Source of the DNA: Methanolobus sp.
Lineage (GTDB): Archaea; Halobacteriota; Methanosarcinia; Methanosarcinales; Methanosarcinaceae
Assembly (NCBI RefSeq): GCF_030682845.1
Contig: NZ_JAUXNK010000108.1
Coordinates: forward strand, 1-48,731
Length of the DNA: 48,731 bases
Direction: 5' to 3'
Positions 37,464-46,371 of the stretch are shown here, piece after piece. Under the pieces are notes generated by a model that did no database searches, was not told the DNA's origin, and saw only the letters and a program-made list of their open reading frames with translations. Within the stretch, counting starts at the first letter, position 1, and every line of letters begins with the position of its first letter. The translations under genes were made by a program, and so were the position numbers.

Positions 37464-38996
37464 TTAGAATCTCACACACTTACATTTAACATATATCGCG
37501 CAAACGCCCTTGACCTGCATCTTGTTATTGATCATCCTTTCCAGTTCCTTTGAGGCTGCATTTTCTCCCAGTTCCTTGACGCTTGTATCTATGTCAAATG
37601 TCTCAAGTTCAGGGACAAGTGCACGGACAGCTTCTTTAATGTCAGGTGTCGGCTGTCCTCCTGTCATGGCTGCGACATCATTCTGAAGCACCAGGACAAG
37701 AACATCTGACCCGTGAGCCACTGCGTTTATCAGTCCCACAATTCCGGAATGCGCAAGCCCGAAATCTCCGATGACTGCAATTCCCTTCTTAGTGAAACCG
37801 CAGGCTGTGGAGATTGCTCCTCCAAGTGAGAAACCGGTGTCAACGGCTCCCAGGGGCTGTGGGGCCGTGCGTATGGAACATCCCATGTCCCCTGCAACCA
37901 TTACGTCAAGCCTGCGCAGTATATTGTAAAGGGGCATGTAAGGACAATCGCTGCATATCGGCTTTGGCCCTCTTTCCGCTATTGTCTGGATGGATGTATA
38001 TTCCTTTACGTGCACTCTGTCCAGATTCTCCAGTGCAAACCCGATGTGTTCCCTGTCCACAAACCCGTATGGAAGATGCCCTGTCTCCTTTCCTGACACA
38101 TTGCCAAGTATCCTGATGTGGGATTCTATGAAAGGCTCGCTTTCCTCTGCAACAAGGATATTTTCGTGCTTCTTCACAAAATCTGTTACCAGCTTATAGG
38201 GAAAAGGTGATACTACGCCAAGCGCGAGATGTGAAACATCTGCCCACCTCTCGTCTTCTGACAGGAAGTCATCAACGATTGCAGATGGGGTGCCGGAAGA
38301 TATGATCCCTATGGGCCCTCTGACAGATACTCTGTTCAGGTGGCCCTTTTCTGCCTCATCGCTGAGGAGTGGGTAAGACTCCAGATGGAATCGCTGGTGT
38401 TTGCCGTGCATTGTGAGCTTCCACATGGACGGGTCAAAGAGCTTTACCTGGCTGCCGGAAGAGCGGGCCATTCTCCGGATACTGCCTTCGCTTTTCTCAA
38501 GCCTGTCCGTGACCCTGACTATTACGGGTGTGCTTGCCTGCTCTGATATCTCAAAGGCCCGGGTAAGACAATCATAGGCACTTTCAGGGCCAGACGGGTC
38601 AAACACTGCAACTTCGGCTATCTTCCCGTACCATCTGGAGTCCTGCTCGTTCTGGGACCCCAAAGCTGCGGGGTCATCACCGGCAAGGATGACCACACCG
38701 GCACCAATTGTGTGCGTGACTGCTGTTATAAGGGGGTCCGCCAGGAGGTTCATCCCAACATGCTTGACGAGCACGAGTGACCTGCAACCGGAGACTGATG
38801 CTCCAAGTGCGGTTTCCATTGCCGATTTCTCGCTGGTGAACCATTGAAAATCGTAAGTGTTATCATTTTCCTGTATGAACTTCTCAGCAACAGCAGTAAT
38901 TGGGAAACCTGCTACAGCAGTTATTCGCTTTACATCACTGTCGATTGATGCAAAATACAGCGCATAGAGTCCGGTAGTATGTATTGTGTTCTGCAT
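37464..38996 (-). CDS. IorA-like TPP enzyme lacking the C-terminal ferredoxin domain
   Basis: A 510-residue relative of indolepyruvate:ferredoxin oxidoreductase alpha subunit. The N-terminal pyrimidine-binding domain (GFPITAVAEKF, FTSEKSAMETALGASVSG), a middle domain, and the TPP diphosphate domain (IAVIGDFGLAHSGIVGLINAVAHG followed by LQNDVAAMTGGQPTPD) are present. Standard IorA (600+ residues) ends with two 4Fe-4S clusters; here the protein ends in KCKCVRF with no ferredoxin motif, and the usual CPGCPHR-type stretch reads CSDCPYMP. No beta subunit is adjacent. It starts 10 bases after mmp11, so the two form an operon. Substrate and electron acceptor are unknown. Confidence 0.82.
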   Translation of the reverse strand: MQNTIHTTGLYALYFASIDSDVKRITAVAGFPITAVAEKFIQENDNTYDFQWFTSEKSAMETALGASVSGCRSLVLVKHVGMNLLADPLITAVTHTIGAGVVILAGDDPAALGSQNEQDSRWYGKIAEVAVFDPSGPESAYDCLTRAFEISEQASTPVIVRVTDRLEKSEGSIRRMARSSGSQVKLFDPSMWKLTMHGKHQRFHLESYPLLSDEAEKGHLNRVSVRGPIGIISSGTPSAIVDDFLSEDERWADVSHLALGVVSPFPYKLVTDFVKKHENILVAEESEPFIESHIRILGNVSGKETGHLPYGFVDREHIGFALENLDRVHVKEYTSIQTIAERGPKPICSDCPYMPLYNILRRLDVMVAGDMGCSIRTAPQPLGAVDTGFSLGGAISTACGFTKKGIAVIGDFGLAHSGIVGLINAVAHGSDVLVLVLQNDVAAMTGGQPTPDIKEAVRALVPELETFDIDTSVKELGENAASKELERMINNKMQVKGVCAIYVKCKCVRF

Positions 38997-39006
38997 GTTG
39001 TCCCTG

Positions 39007-39927
39007 TTACTTGTTCATATCAATTTTGGTGTCTGGGCGGACAGACTCATCGGGCCGGGCAAACCATGCCAGTGCAGCCAGTGCACCGATGATGCCGTTG
39101 CCATCTATCCAAACCTCAACATCATGCTCCTTTGCATACCGGAGGGCGTATTTCCTGCTGAGCTCGCCGCAGCGGCATTTCGTGCTGTACTCCTGAACTC
39201 CGGTGGCATCGAAATCAGAAAGCACTACCATGCCCGTATCCTTTGAGACGCTGTATTTTATGAGTGCTGTCCTGATGCTCTGCAGCAATTCTTCCTTCGC
39301 AGCAGCGCTGACACAGGCGAATTCCAGCACCGTGGAAACGCAGTTCTGGGTCCTGGCGGCCACCGGGAAGAGTTGCACAAGGGAGTGTGACAGGTATATG
39401 GATTCCACGCAGTCAAGTTCTTTTGCAATATTATGGGTCAGGGTCCAGGTGGCTCCCTTTTCCTTGGTGTCGGTGTCATCTATGCCGATGATGACCCTCT
39501 CCCTTCTGGGTACTATAATGATACCCTTTGCGGCACGTCCTCCGCCGGATTCGGTGCACTCGTAGCGCAGAACTCCCTCGGCAAGGGCTCTGCATTTGGT
39601 TGCACCGACCCCTCCTCCGCCAAGTCCTGCATAAGTTATGGATACTTCGTCGCCTTCAACAAGCACTGACTCGATGCCTGCCGCGAACCTGGAAGCCTTG
39701 AGTTCAAGATGTGATGTGCCTGTCTTCACAAGGTACCGTATCATGTTCCCGATGGACCTCGTGTCCAGGATCAGGGGTGAGTGTGAGTAATGGAACTTCG
39801 ACCATGCGGCACCACCGTAGCAGTTGGTATGCTCGATAATCTCCGCATATTCATTGTTTTTGTCGCATACAGCATATATCCCTTTATACGGAATAGTGTA
39901 TGGATCTTTAAGCTCTATCTCTTTCAT
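39007..39927 (-). CDS. mmp11: Methanogenesis marker protein 11
   Basis: A 306-residue protein restricted to methanogens, with a segment like TiaS (VIIGIDDTDTKEKGATWTLTHN) and a YAGLGGGGVGATKCRA block; TiaS modifies tRNA-Ile with agmatine, but the function of Mmp11 is not known. Several conserved Cys (CRCGE) near the C-terminus. ATTTAAAC lies about 28 bases before ATG, suggesting leaderless expression. Downstream in the operon is the IorA-like gene. Confidence 0.9.
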   Translation of the reverse strand: MKEIELKDPYTIPYKGIYAVCDKNNEYAEIIEHTNCYGGAAWSKFHYSHSPLILDTRSIGNMIRYLVKTGTSHLELKASRFAAGIESVLVEGDEVSITYAGLGGGGVGATKCRALAEGVLRYECTESGGGRAAKGIIIVPRRERVIIGIDDTDTKEKGATWTLTHNIAKELDCVESIYLSHSLVQLFPVAARTQNCVSTVLEFACVSAAAKEELLQSIRTALIKYSVSKDTGMVVLSDFDATGVQEYSTKCRCGELSRKYALRYAKEHDVEVWIDGNGIIGALAALAWFARPDESVRPDTKIDMNK

Positions 39928-39952
39928 TTGCGTGTTAATTGCCGGTCAATAG

Positions 39953-40084
39953 TTTAAATGTTTTGTTTGTGGCTCGAGTGTAATGCCGGAATTCCCGGAC
40001 AACGGCAAAATACCGGAATTTCCGACAATAGTCCTTCCCATGCTCACAATCATCGGGCTGGCACTGATATTCAGGAGAAAGTGA
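39953..40084 (+). pseudogene. Remnant of a PEF-CTERM protein gene
   Basis: A 43-codon open stretch encodes FKCFVCGSSVMPEFPDNGKIPEFP, then TIVLPMLTIIGLALIFRRK and a stop. This is a complete archaeal PEF-CTERM sorting signal (PEF motif, hydrophobic helix, basic end) without any preceding protein. The DNA closely matches the 3' end of the gene at 41117-41665. It is probably a truncated paralogue; an orphan signal expressed from ATG 39983 is less likely. Confidence 0.7.
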
Positions 40085-40093
40085 AGTCTTCCA

Positions 40094-40104
40094 TTTTTTT
40101 TTTT
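40094..40104 (+). terminator. Oligo-T tract after the PEF remnant
   Basis: Eleven T bases directly follow the remnant's stop, with more T-runs to 40119. It matches the T-rich end of the intact PEF-CTERM gene and would stop transcription. The stretch 40120-40270 shows no gene. Confidence 0.5.
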
Positions 40105-40275
40105 CTCTTTTTTCTTTTTGATGCGCGGCATGTGATCCTGGGTGCGCTTTTTATGTCTGGAAAATGGCGTTGATTTGTTAGTATTCGGTACGGAGGCGAA
40201 GGAATGCGCCGCATTTGGCGGGTGATTGTATTGATTATGTTTTTAAATCCTCATATATCCGGGGCTGGATAAGAG

Positions 40276-40285
40276 TATTTATATA
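40276..40285 (+). promoter_or_regulatory. TATA box of hicBA
   Basis: TATTTATATA lies about 30 bases before the hicB ATG, giving an almost leaderless transcript. Confidence 0.5.
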
Positions 40286-40313
40286 GGGAACCGACAAAAT
40301 CAATGTGATTTAA

Positions 40314-40544
40314 ATGAAGCATCGAGTGCTGAATTTTACTGTCCTGATCGAACAGGATGAAGACGGCGTATACGTGGCAAAGGTCCCGGACATCCCCGGT
40401 TGCTATACACAGGGCAAAACTGTGGAACAGGCTATGGAGAGGATAGTAGAGGCTATCAAGGTCTGCATCGAGTCGGATGATGAGATGGATGCCTTCGTGC
40501 CGATGAAGTTCGTTGGGCTGCAACAGGTCGAGGTAAAGGTATGA
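40314..40544 (+). CDS. hicB: HicB family antitoxin
   Basis: A 76-residue HicB-type antitoxin: VLIEQDEDGVYVAKVPDIPGCYTQGKTVEQAMERIVEAI is the degenerate RNase H-like fold. It lacks a C-terminal DNA-binding domain, so autoregulation may need the complex or another factor. The order antitoxin-toxin and the four-base overlap (ATGA) with the toxin gene suit a type II toxin-antitoxin pair. Confidence 0.93.
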   Translation: MKHRVLNFTVLIEQDEDGVYVAKVPDIPGCYTQGKTVEQAMERIVEAIKVCIESDDEMDAFVPMKFVGLQQVEVKV

Positions 40545-40774
40545 GCAGGCTTCTCCCGGTCACCGGGAGACAGATGTGCACGATCCTTGAATTATCGGGC
40601 TTTGTTAAAGTCCACCAGGTTGGCAGTCATGTCAGGTATGTTCATCCAGATGGCAGAAGGACCGTAGTGCCGGTACATGGTAACGAAGAGCTGGGCATAG
40701 GTCTGCTAAAAGAGATCATGAAGCAAGTGAAGATATCACGCGATTCATACGGGGAACTGAGGCGGCAGGTCTGA
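40541..40774 (+). CDS. hicA: HicA family mRNA interferase toxin
   Basis: A 77-residue dsRBD-like HicA toxin that would cleave mRNA on translation arrest. The catalytic His lies in VGSHVRYVHPDGRR, followed by TVVPVHGNEELGIGLLKEIMKQ. Its ATG overlaps the hicB stop. No transposase is adjacent, but the surrounding stretch is accessory in character. Confidence 0.93.
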   Translation: MSRLLPVTGRQMCTILELSGFVKVHQVGSHVRYVHPDGRRTVVPVHGNEELGIGLLKEIMKQVKISRDSYGELRRQV

Positions 40775-41116
40775 GACTGTGAGAAGGGAATTTACTGGCA
40801 TTGCAGTAAAAATAATATTTCAGCTTGAAGAATAGTGCGTGGACTTCACAAGCATAGTCTTTTGCATAAATCTTTTGTGATATGTTCCTTGCTCTTTTGA
40901 TAGTTCCGGAAGATCATCGTGGAACCTGTGTGGAAGTGGCTGCTGGAATAAGGGAATTGGGTGTCAGCAGTTTAACTGTTCTGTTCGTAATGCATATCTA
41001 AAACCGTCCGTCCTGTTCTATCTCTCTATTATATATTTTAGGTCGCATAAAACAAATAGAAATCTTTAAAAATTACTTCGGACTATACATTATAACGGTA
41101 CGATCAAATTTAATTT
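40775..41116. other. 342-bp intergenic region, no gene seen
   Basis: A/T-rich, no supported reading frame. It contains the probable promoter of the PEF-CTERM gene (CTTTAAAAATTA near 41063). No repeat or RNA gene is evident. Confidence 0.6.
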
Positions 41117-41665
41117 TTGGTGGTACAAAGATATGAAAATGCACACACACACAAATATAATAAGTCCTCCGGGACGGCACGCTTTTCTATATTGTGGATA
41201 GTCGTATTGGCATCAGTTTTCCTTATTCTTGCCGCAAGCCCGGCAGCAGCAGCACCATACGCATATCCAACAGAAAAATCAATCTATCCAATTGACGATA
41301 AATATCTGATAGACGATGACTCAACATCAATAAAACTTGGATCTGAATTCGAGCAAATGGTAGGAGTAAGAATAGCTGGTGGTGAACCAAGTAACAGTCA
41401 TATTCTATTTGAAGTTGATCTTATAACATCATCAGATACTCCAATAGACTATCTATTTAATGATATAGAAAAACTACCACTAGGAAAATATGAGATTCAA
41501 TTAAATCTAAATGATCCTCTTCGTGGAGAACCATTATGGTATGAAGTTAATGAAATAACAGTAGCAGATTTGGATAATAACGGAGCAATACCCGAGTTCC
41601 CGACAATCGCACTTCCCATGCTGGCAATCATCTGGCTGGCATTGATATTCAGGAGAAAGGAGTGA
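41117..41665 (+). CDS. PEF-CTERM surface protein, start region disrupted by a CA repeat
   Basis: A 182-residue exported protein: a signal peptide (FSILWIVVLASVFLILAASPAAAA), a small acidic beta-rich body, and a C-terminal PEF-CTERM signal (IPEFPTIALPML ... LIFRRKE) that archaeosortases process. In the present frame only TTG 41117 or GTG 41120 can start it. The better-placed ATG-AAA-ATG at 41133-41141, 9 bases after GGTGG, is out of frame by a (CA)6 run; one CA fewer would join it to the signal peptide as MKMHTHKYNKSSG. No function known for the body. Confidence 0.75.
   Translation: MVVQRYENAHTHKYNKSSGTARFSILWIVVLASVFLILAASPAAAAPYAYPTEKSIYPIDDKYLIDDDSTSIKLGSEFEQMVGVRIAGGEPSNSHILFEVDLITSSDTPIDYLFNDIEKLPLGKYEIQLNLNDPLRGEPLWYEVNEITVADLDNNGAIPEFPTIALPMLAIIWLALIFRRKE
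41142..41153 (+). repeat. (CA)6 tract at the start of the PEF-CTERM gene
   Basis: Six CA units between the likely ATG start and the signal peptide. (CA)5 or (CA)8 restore the ATG frame; the present (CA)6 does not. This is the layout of a slippage-based on/off switch, or a sign of gene decay. Confidence 0.7.
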
Positions 41666-41690
41666 TCTGACTCACTCTTTTCTTTTTTAT
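41660..41690 (+). terminator. Terminator of the PEF-CTERM gene
   Basis: GAGTGA (41660-41665, including the stop) pairs with TCACTC (41672-41677) over a 6-base loop, followed by TTTTCTTTTTT. Confidence 0.65.
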
Positions 41691-41715
41691 TGCTGCGCTC
41701 TTTTTTTTGGGAATC

Positions 41716-41763
41716 GCCGGTTATGATCGGCAAAAATGATTGAAATCATCGATTATGATCGAT
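41716..41763. repeat. Cluster of three short inverted repeats
   Basis: GCCG/CGGC (41716-41731), ATGATT-GA-AATCAT (41736-41749) and ATCGAT-TATG-ATCGAT (41748-41763) lie back to back. The first and third share GNTTATGATCG as a direct repeat with a 31-base period. Possible protein-binding or recombination site; no function shown. Confidence 0.5.
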
Positions 41764-41900
41764 ACTTTTCAAGTAATGGCTGCATATGGTGCAATAAGTA
41801 TGTCCATTACAAATGGAGATTTTAAACCAATAATCTCCAATTAAAGAAGGTATTAGATCAGGGAGCTATACCTCTGACCAATCCATGTCATCTTACAAAC

Positions 41901-42590
41901 TTACTTCACATACCCCTCGTCCTTCAGGCTCACGTACCTCCCTTCACCGATAACAACATGATCCAGCACATCGATGCCAAGCAGTTTGCCGCCCTCTATG
42001 AGTTTTTCGGTCACGGCGATGTCCTCCCTGCTGGGTGTGGGGTCGCCGGAGGGGTGGTTATGTGAGAGTATGACCGAGGCGCATGACTCCATGAGGGCGG
42101 CCTTGAATACTTCCCGGGGATGAACGATGTTAGCGTTCAGGCTGCCGATGGAAATGACCTCCTCCCGAAGCACCTGGTTCTTCGTGTCAAGGAGCAGGGC
42201 TACAAGTCGTTCTCTTTTCTGCTCCCTCATTTTCGGATAGAGCAGCGAGTACACATCTGCAGGGGACCTTATCTTGCGCTTGGGCTCATCGGTGAATCCT
42301 TCCAGTTTGCGGGCAAGCTCGAACACGGCAGCTATCTGTGCTGCCTTGGCGGTGCCGATGCCGTGGATCTCCGTGAGCTTGCTTATGTTTGCCTGGCTCA
42401 GCTGTTTGATACTGTACTCTGAAAATATGCGGCTGCAGAGGTTGACAATGTTCTCTTTCTGCGTGCCTGTTCTCAGGATGATTGCCAGCAGCTCTGCGTT
42501 TGAAAGTGCTTCCGGGCCGTATTTAAGCAACCGTTCCCGGGGTCTTTCGTCCTCGGGCATGTCGCGGATACATATCTTGTACTGGTTCAT
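41901..42590 (-). CDS. radC: DNA repair protein RadC-like (JAB/MPN)
   Basis: A 229-residue protein with an N-terminal helix-hairpin-helix part (LSNAELLAIILRTG, IHGIGTAKAAQI) and a C-terminal JAMM metalloprotease-like domain (SHNHPSGDPTPSREDIAVTEKL). RadC is mostly bacterial, its role in repair is disputed, and it often travels on mobile elements. AATTTATAAAC about 30 bases upstream of ATG 42590 is a TATA candidate. Divergent from the MobB-MoaE gene. Confidence 0.94.
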   Translation of the reverse strand: MNQYKICIRDMPEDERPRERLLKYGPEALSNAELLAIILRTGTQKENIVNLCSRIFSEYSIKQLSQANISKLTEIHGIGTAKAAQIAAVFELARKLEGFTDEPKRKIRSPADVYSLLYPKMREQKRERLVALLLDTKNQVLREEVISIGSLNANIVHPREVFKAALMESCASVILSHNHPSGDPTPSREDIAVTEKLIEGGKLLGIDVLDHVVIGEGRYVSLKDEGYVK

Positions 42591-42719
42591 GGGAAGCAGG
42601 AGAATTTTCCTGTTTATAAATTTTTCTAAATTGATTTATTATAAATTAATATAGGCCTAAAATAGTTTAAAAATGCATTTCGTCGTGTACTTATATTATA
42701 AATGCTCATTATCTTTCCC

Positions 42720-43559
42720 ATGAAAGTCATTTGTGTGTCAGGCTACAAGAACACAGGCAAGACGACGCTTGTCACCCGCCTTGTAGAGGCGCTATCAAAA
42801 AAGGGCCAGGTGGGCACAGTCAAACTGATGTTCCATCATCGCTTCAACCCTGCAAACACCGATACGGGAAAACACTTCGATGCAGGCGCAGGTGCTGTTG
42901 CTGCGATCACGGACTCCGAGCTTGTGACAATAAAGCGCGATCCTACATTGGAAAAGGCCCTTGACTCGCTGGCTGACAGTGGTATGGACTTCGCTGTTGT
43001 CGAAGGTGCAAAGACCAGCTCCTTCCCCAAGATCGTCCTCGGGGATGCGGCTCAGAGTAAGGATATTGAGAACGTAGTTGCAAGTCTCCCTGAGAAGTCC
43101 GACTGGGACATTGAAAGCCTTGTGAAGCTTGTCCAGGAGCAGGAAGACTGGGTAACTCTGGGTTCTCTTGTTAGGAAAATAAAGAGTAATCCTGATATCA
43201 GATTCTCAGGTGGTATCGCAACCTTTACGGGTATTGTCCGCGAAGTAACAGGTAAGACTCATACACAGGCCCTGGAGTTTGAAAAATACTCCGATGTCGC
43301 AGAGAGTGCCATGGAGAGGATATGCACCGAGATGAAACAAAACGAGGGTGTGATCGATATCCTCATGCACCACAGGACCGGTCTTATAAAAGCCGGTGAG
43401 GATATTGTTTACATTGTTGTTGCGGCAGGTCACCGGAAAGAGCTTTTCGTGACTCTGGTGGATGCTCTGGAGCGCCTGAAAGAAGAAGTCCCCATATGGA
43501 AAAAGGAGCTTACGCTGGAAGGTGATTTCTGGGTTCATGACAAAAACAGCGAGGAGTGA
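42720..43559 (+). CDS. MobB-MoaE fusion (molybdopterin cofactor synthesis)
   Basis: A 279-residue protein with two domains. Residues 1-110 are MobB-like with a P-loop (VSGYKNTGKTTLVTRLVE), though shorter after the DFAVVEGAKTS block. The C-terminal 140 are MoaE, the large subunit of molybdopterin synthase (GGIATFTGIVREVTGKTHTQALEFEKY ... MHHRTGLIKAGEDIVYIVVAAGHRKELF ... PIWKKE). It would serve the Mo/W-pterin of formylmethanofuran dehydrogenase. ATG 42720 lies 20 bases after TTATATTATA, so a leaderless start is likely; ATG 42702 is too close to that box. Confidence 0.92.
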   Translation: MKVICVSGYKNTGKTTLVTRLVEALSKKGQVGTVKLMFHHRFNPANTDTGKHFDAGAGAVAAITDSELVTIKRDPTLEKALDSLADSGMDFAVVEGAKTSSFPKIVLGDAAQSKDIENVVASLPEKSDWDIESLVKLVQEQEDWVTLGSLVRKIKSNPDIRFSGGIATFTGIVREVTGKTHTQALEFEKYSDVAESAMERICTEMKQNEGVIDILMHHRTGLIKAGEDIVYIVVAAGHRKELFVTLVDALERLKEEVPIWKKELTLEGDFWVHDKNSEE

Positions 43560-43619
43560 ATCAGGGGAATGGACACTAGTGAAAGGCAGGTATGTTTCTG
43601 CTCCTGTCTGATCACTCAT

Positions 43620-44030
43620 TTATCTGTTTTTAAGCCCCATCTGCCTGTCGATCTCTTCTGCTATTTCCTCAAGTTCATCAAATATTCTGTCGGAATCCTT
43701 TCTCATTTCCCGGACTGCGGCTTTCAGGCTGCCACCTCTTAGACAGAGTGCCCTTCTCTCCCTGTACAAAAGCCCGGCGCTTATAAGGTTCCTTACATGG
43801 TGGTTAATTCTTGAGGGTGTGACCTCCAGGTCCTCGGCTATCTTTTCGGATGATACTCGCTCTTCGTTTGTAGCGAGTTGCTTTAACAAGTCTATCACGA
43901 TCTGCGTGGCGATGTTTTCAGTATCCCTGCCGGAAGATAACCCGAAACTGTTGCATAACCAGTTTATATCATGCTCGAGTTTTTTCTCTCGTGGTTTTTC
44001 AAGATTAATGAGTATGATCTGTTGTGGCAT
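43620..44030 (-). CDS. Winged-helix (ArsR-like) transcription regulator
   Basis: A 136-residue protein with a winged helix (VSSEKIAEDLEVTPSRINHHVRNLISAGLLYRERRALCLRGG at about 60-100) and a C-terminal helix rich in Glu/Arg that would dimerise. The family is known in Methanosarcinales; the target here is inferred. It is divergent from groES-groEL, sharing a 169-base promoter region, so it may regulate the chaperonin operon, as Phr-like regulators do for heat-shock genes in other archaea. Confidence 0.88.
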   Translation of the reverse strand: MPQQIILINLEKPREKKLEHDINWLCNSFGLSSGRDTENIATQIVIDLLKQLATNEERVSSEKIAEDLEVTPSRINHHVRNLISAGLLYRERRALCLRGGSLKAAVREMRKDSDRIFDELEEIAEEIDRQMGLKNR

Positions 44031-44123
44031 AAATTTGATTATCTTTCTAAGGGATTATATACTTTTCTGTATTTCATCGAAATCATATCTACAAAAAAGA
44101 AATAAAATGCATTCTAGTAAAAA

Positions 44124-44189
44124 GATTTAAGTATGAGTTTTGTTATATTGTGTGTTGTAATCCGGATGTTGCCGGAATAACTCTGGAGG
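44124..44189 (+). promoter_or_regulatory. groES promoter and leader hairpin
   Basis: GATTTAAGTA (44124-44133) is the probable TATA box. The leader then holds a perfect TCCGG/CCGGA stem (44161-44165 with 44172-44176) just before GGAGG (44185-44189). The hairpin beside the ribosome site could be temperature-sensitive. Upstream, ATTTC-ATC-GAAAT (44071-44083) is a palindrome suited to a dimeric regulator. No CIRCE element is present. Confidence 0.45.
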
Positions 44190-44199
44190 ATAATTAACT

Positions 44200-44475
44200 A
44201 TGATAATCAGACCAATCGGAGAACGAGTATTAATCAAAGCTATCAAGAAAGCGGAAGTTACAGAAAGCGGCATCTACATTCCCGATTCTGCCCAAGAAGA
44301 GAAAAAAGAGGGCATAGTGGTCGGAGTAGGTACTTTTGAGGATGGCAAGGCGCTCCCGCTCAAAGTGGGGGACCATGTTATCTACGGTGGGTACAAGAGC
44401 GATGAGATTGATTTCAACGGTGAATCACACATGTTCATCGATTTCAAGGACTTATTGGCAGTAGTTGAGGAGTGA
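44200..44475 (+). CDS. groES: Co-chaperonin GroES (group I)
   Basis: A 91-residue 10-kDa co-chaperonin of bacterial type: IIRPIGERVLIKAIKKAEVTESGIYIP, then VVGVGTFEDGK, then VGDHVIYGGYKSDEIDFNGE. The mobile loop holds SGIYIP rather than the commonest GGIVLP. It caps GroEL encoded 45 bases downstream. Group I chaperonins in Methanosarcina are an established transfer from bacteria and coexist with the archaeal thermosome. Confidence 0.97.
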   Translation: MIIRPIGERVLIKAIKKAEVTESGIYIPDSAQEEKKEGIVVGVGTFEDGKALPLKVGDHVIYGGYKSDEIDFNGESHMFIDFKDLLAVVEE

Positions 44476-44505
44476 AACTGCTGTATTTATAAATAATATA
44501 GTTAG

Positions 44506-46128
<1,623 letters not shown>

Positions 46129-46371
46129 TCGCTCCTTCTTTATTACGGAGCGGGGAAGTGTTATGCGTGCATTCAATGCAATGCAGAACAGGCCCCTGCT
46201 TAATAGTCCCTGTACCGGGGAAGAAACTGGATTCGGGGCTCGATGAGGTAATCAGTGTTGCGGGGAGTCACACTTTCATATACGATGCGCTCTCTCTAGG
46301 TCTATCATACTACCAGATATTCATTGGCAAACTTTTGTTTGGCAAACTTTACTACTATCAAGAGGAACAAT

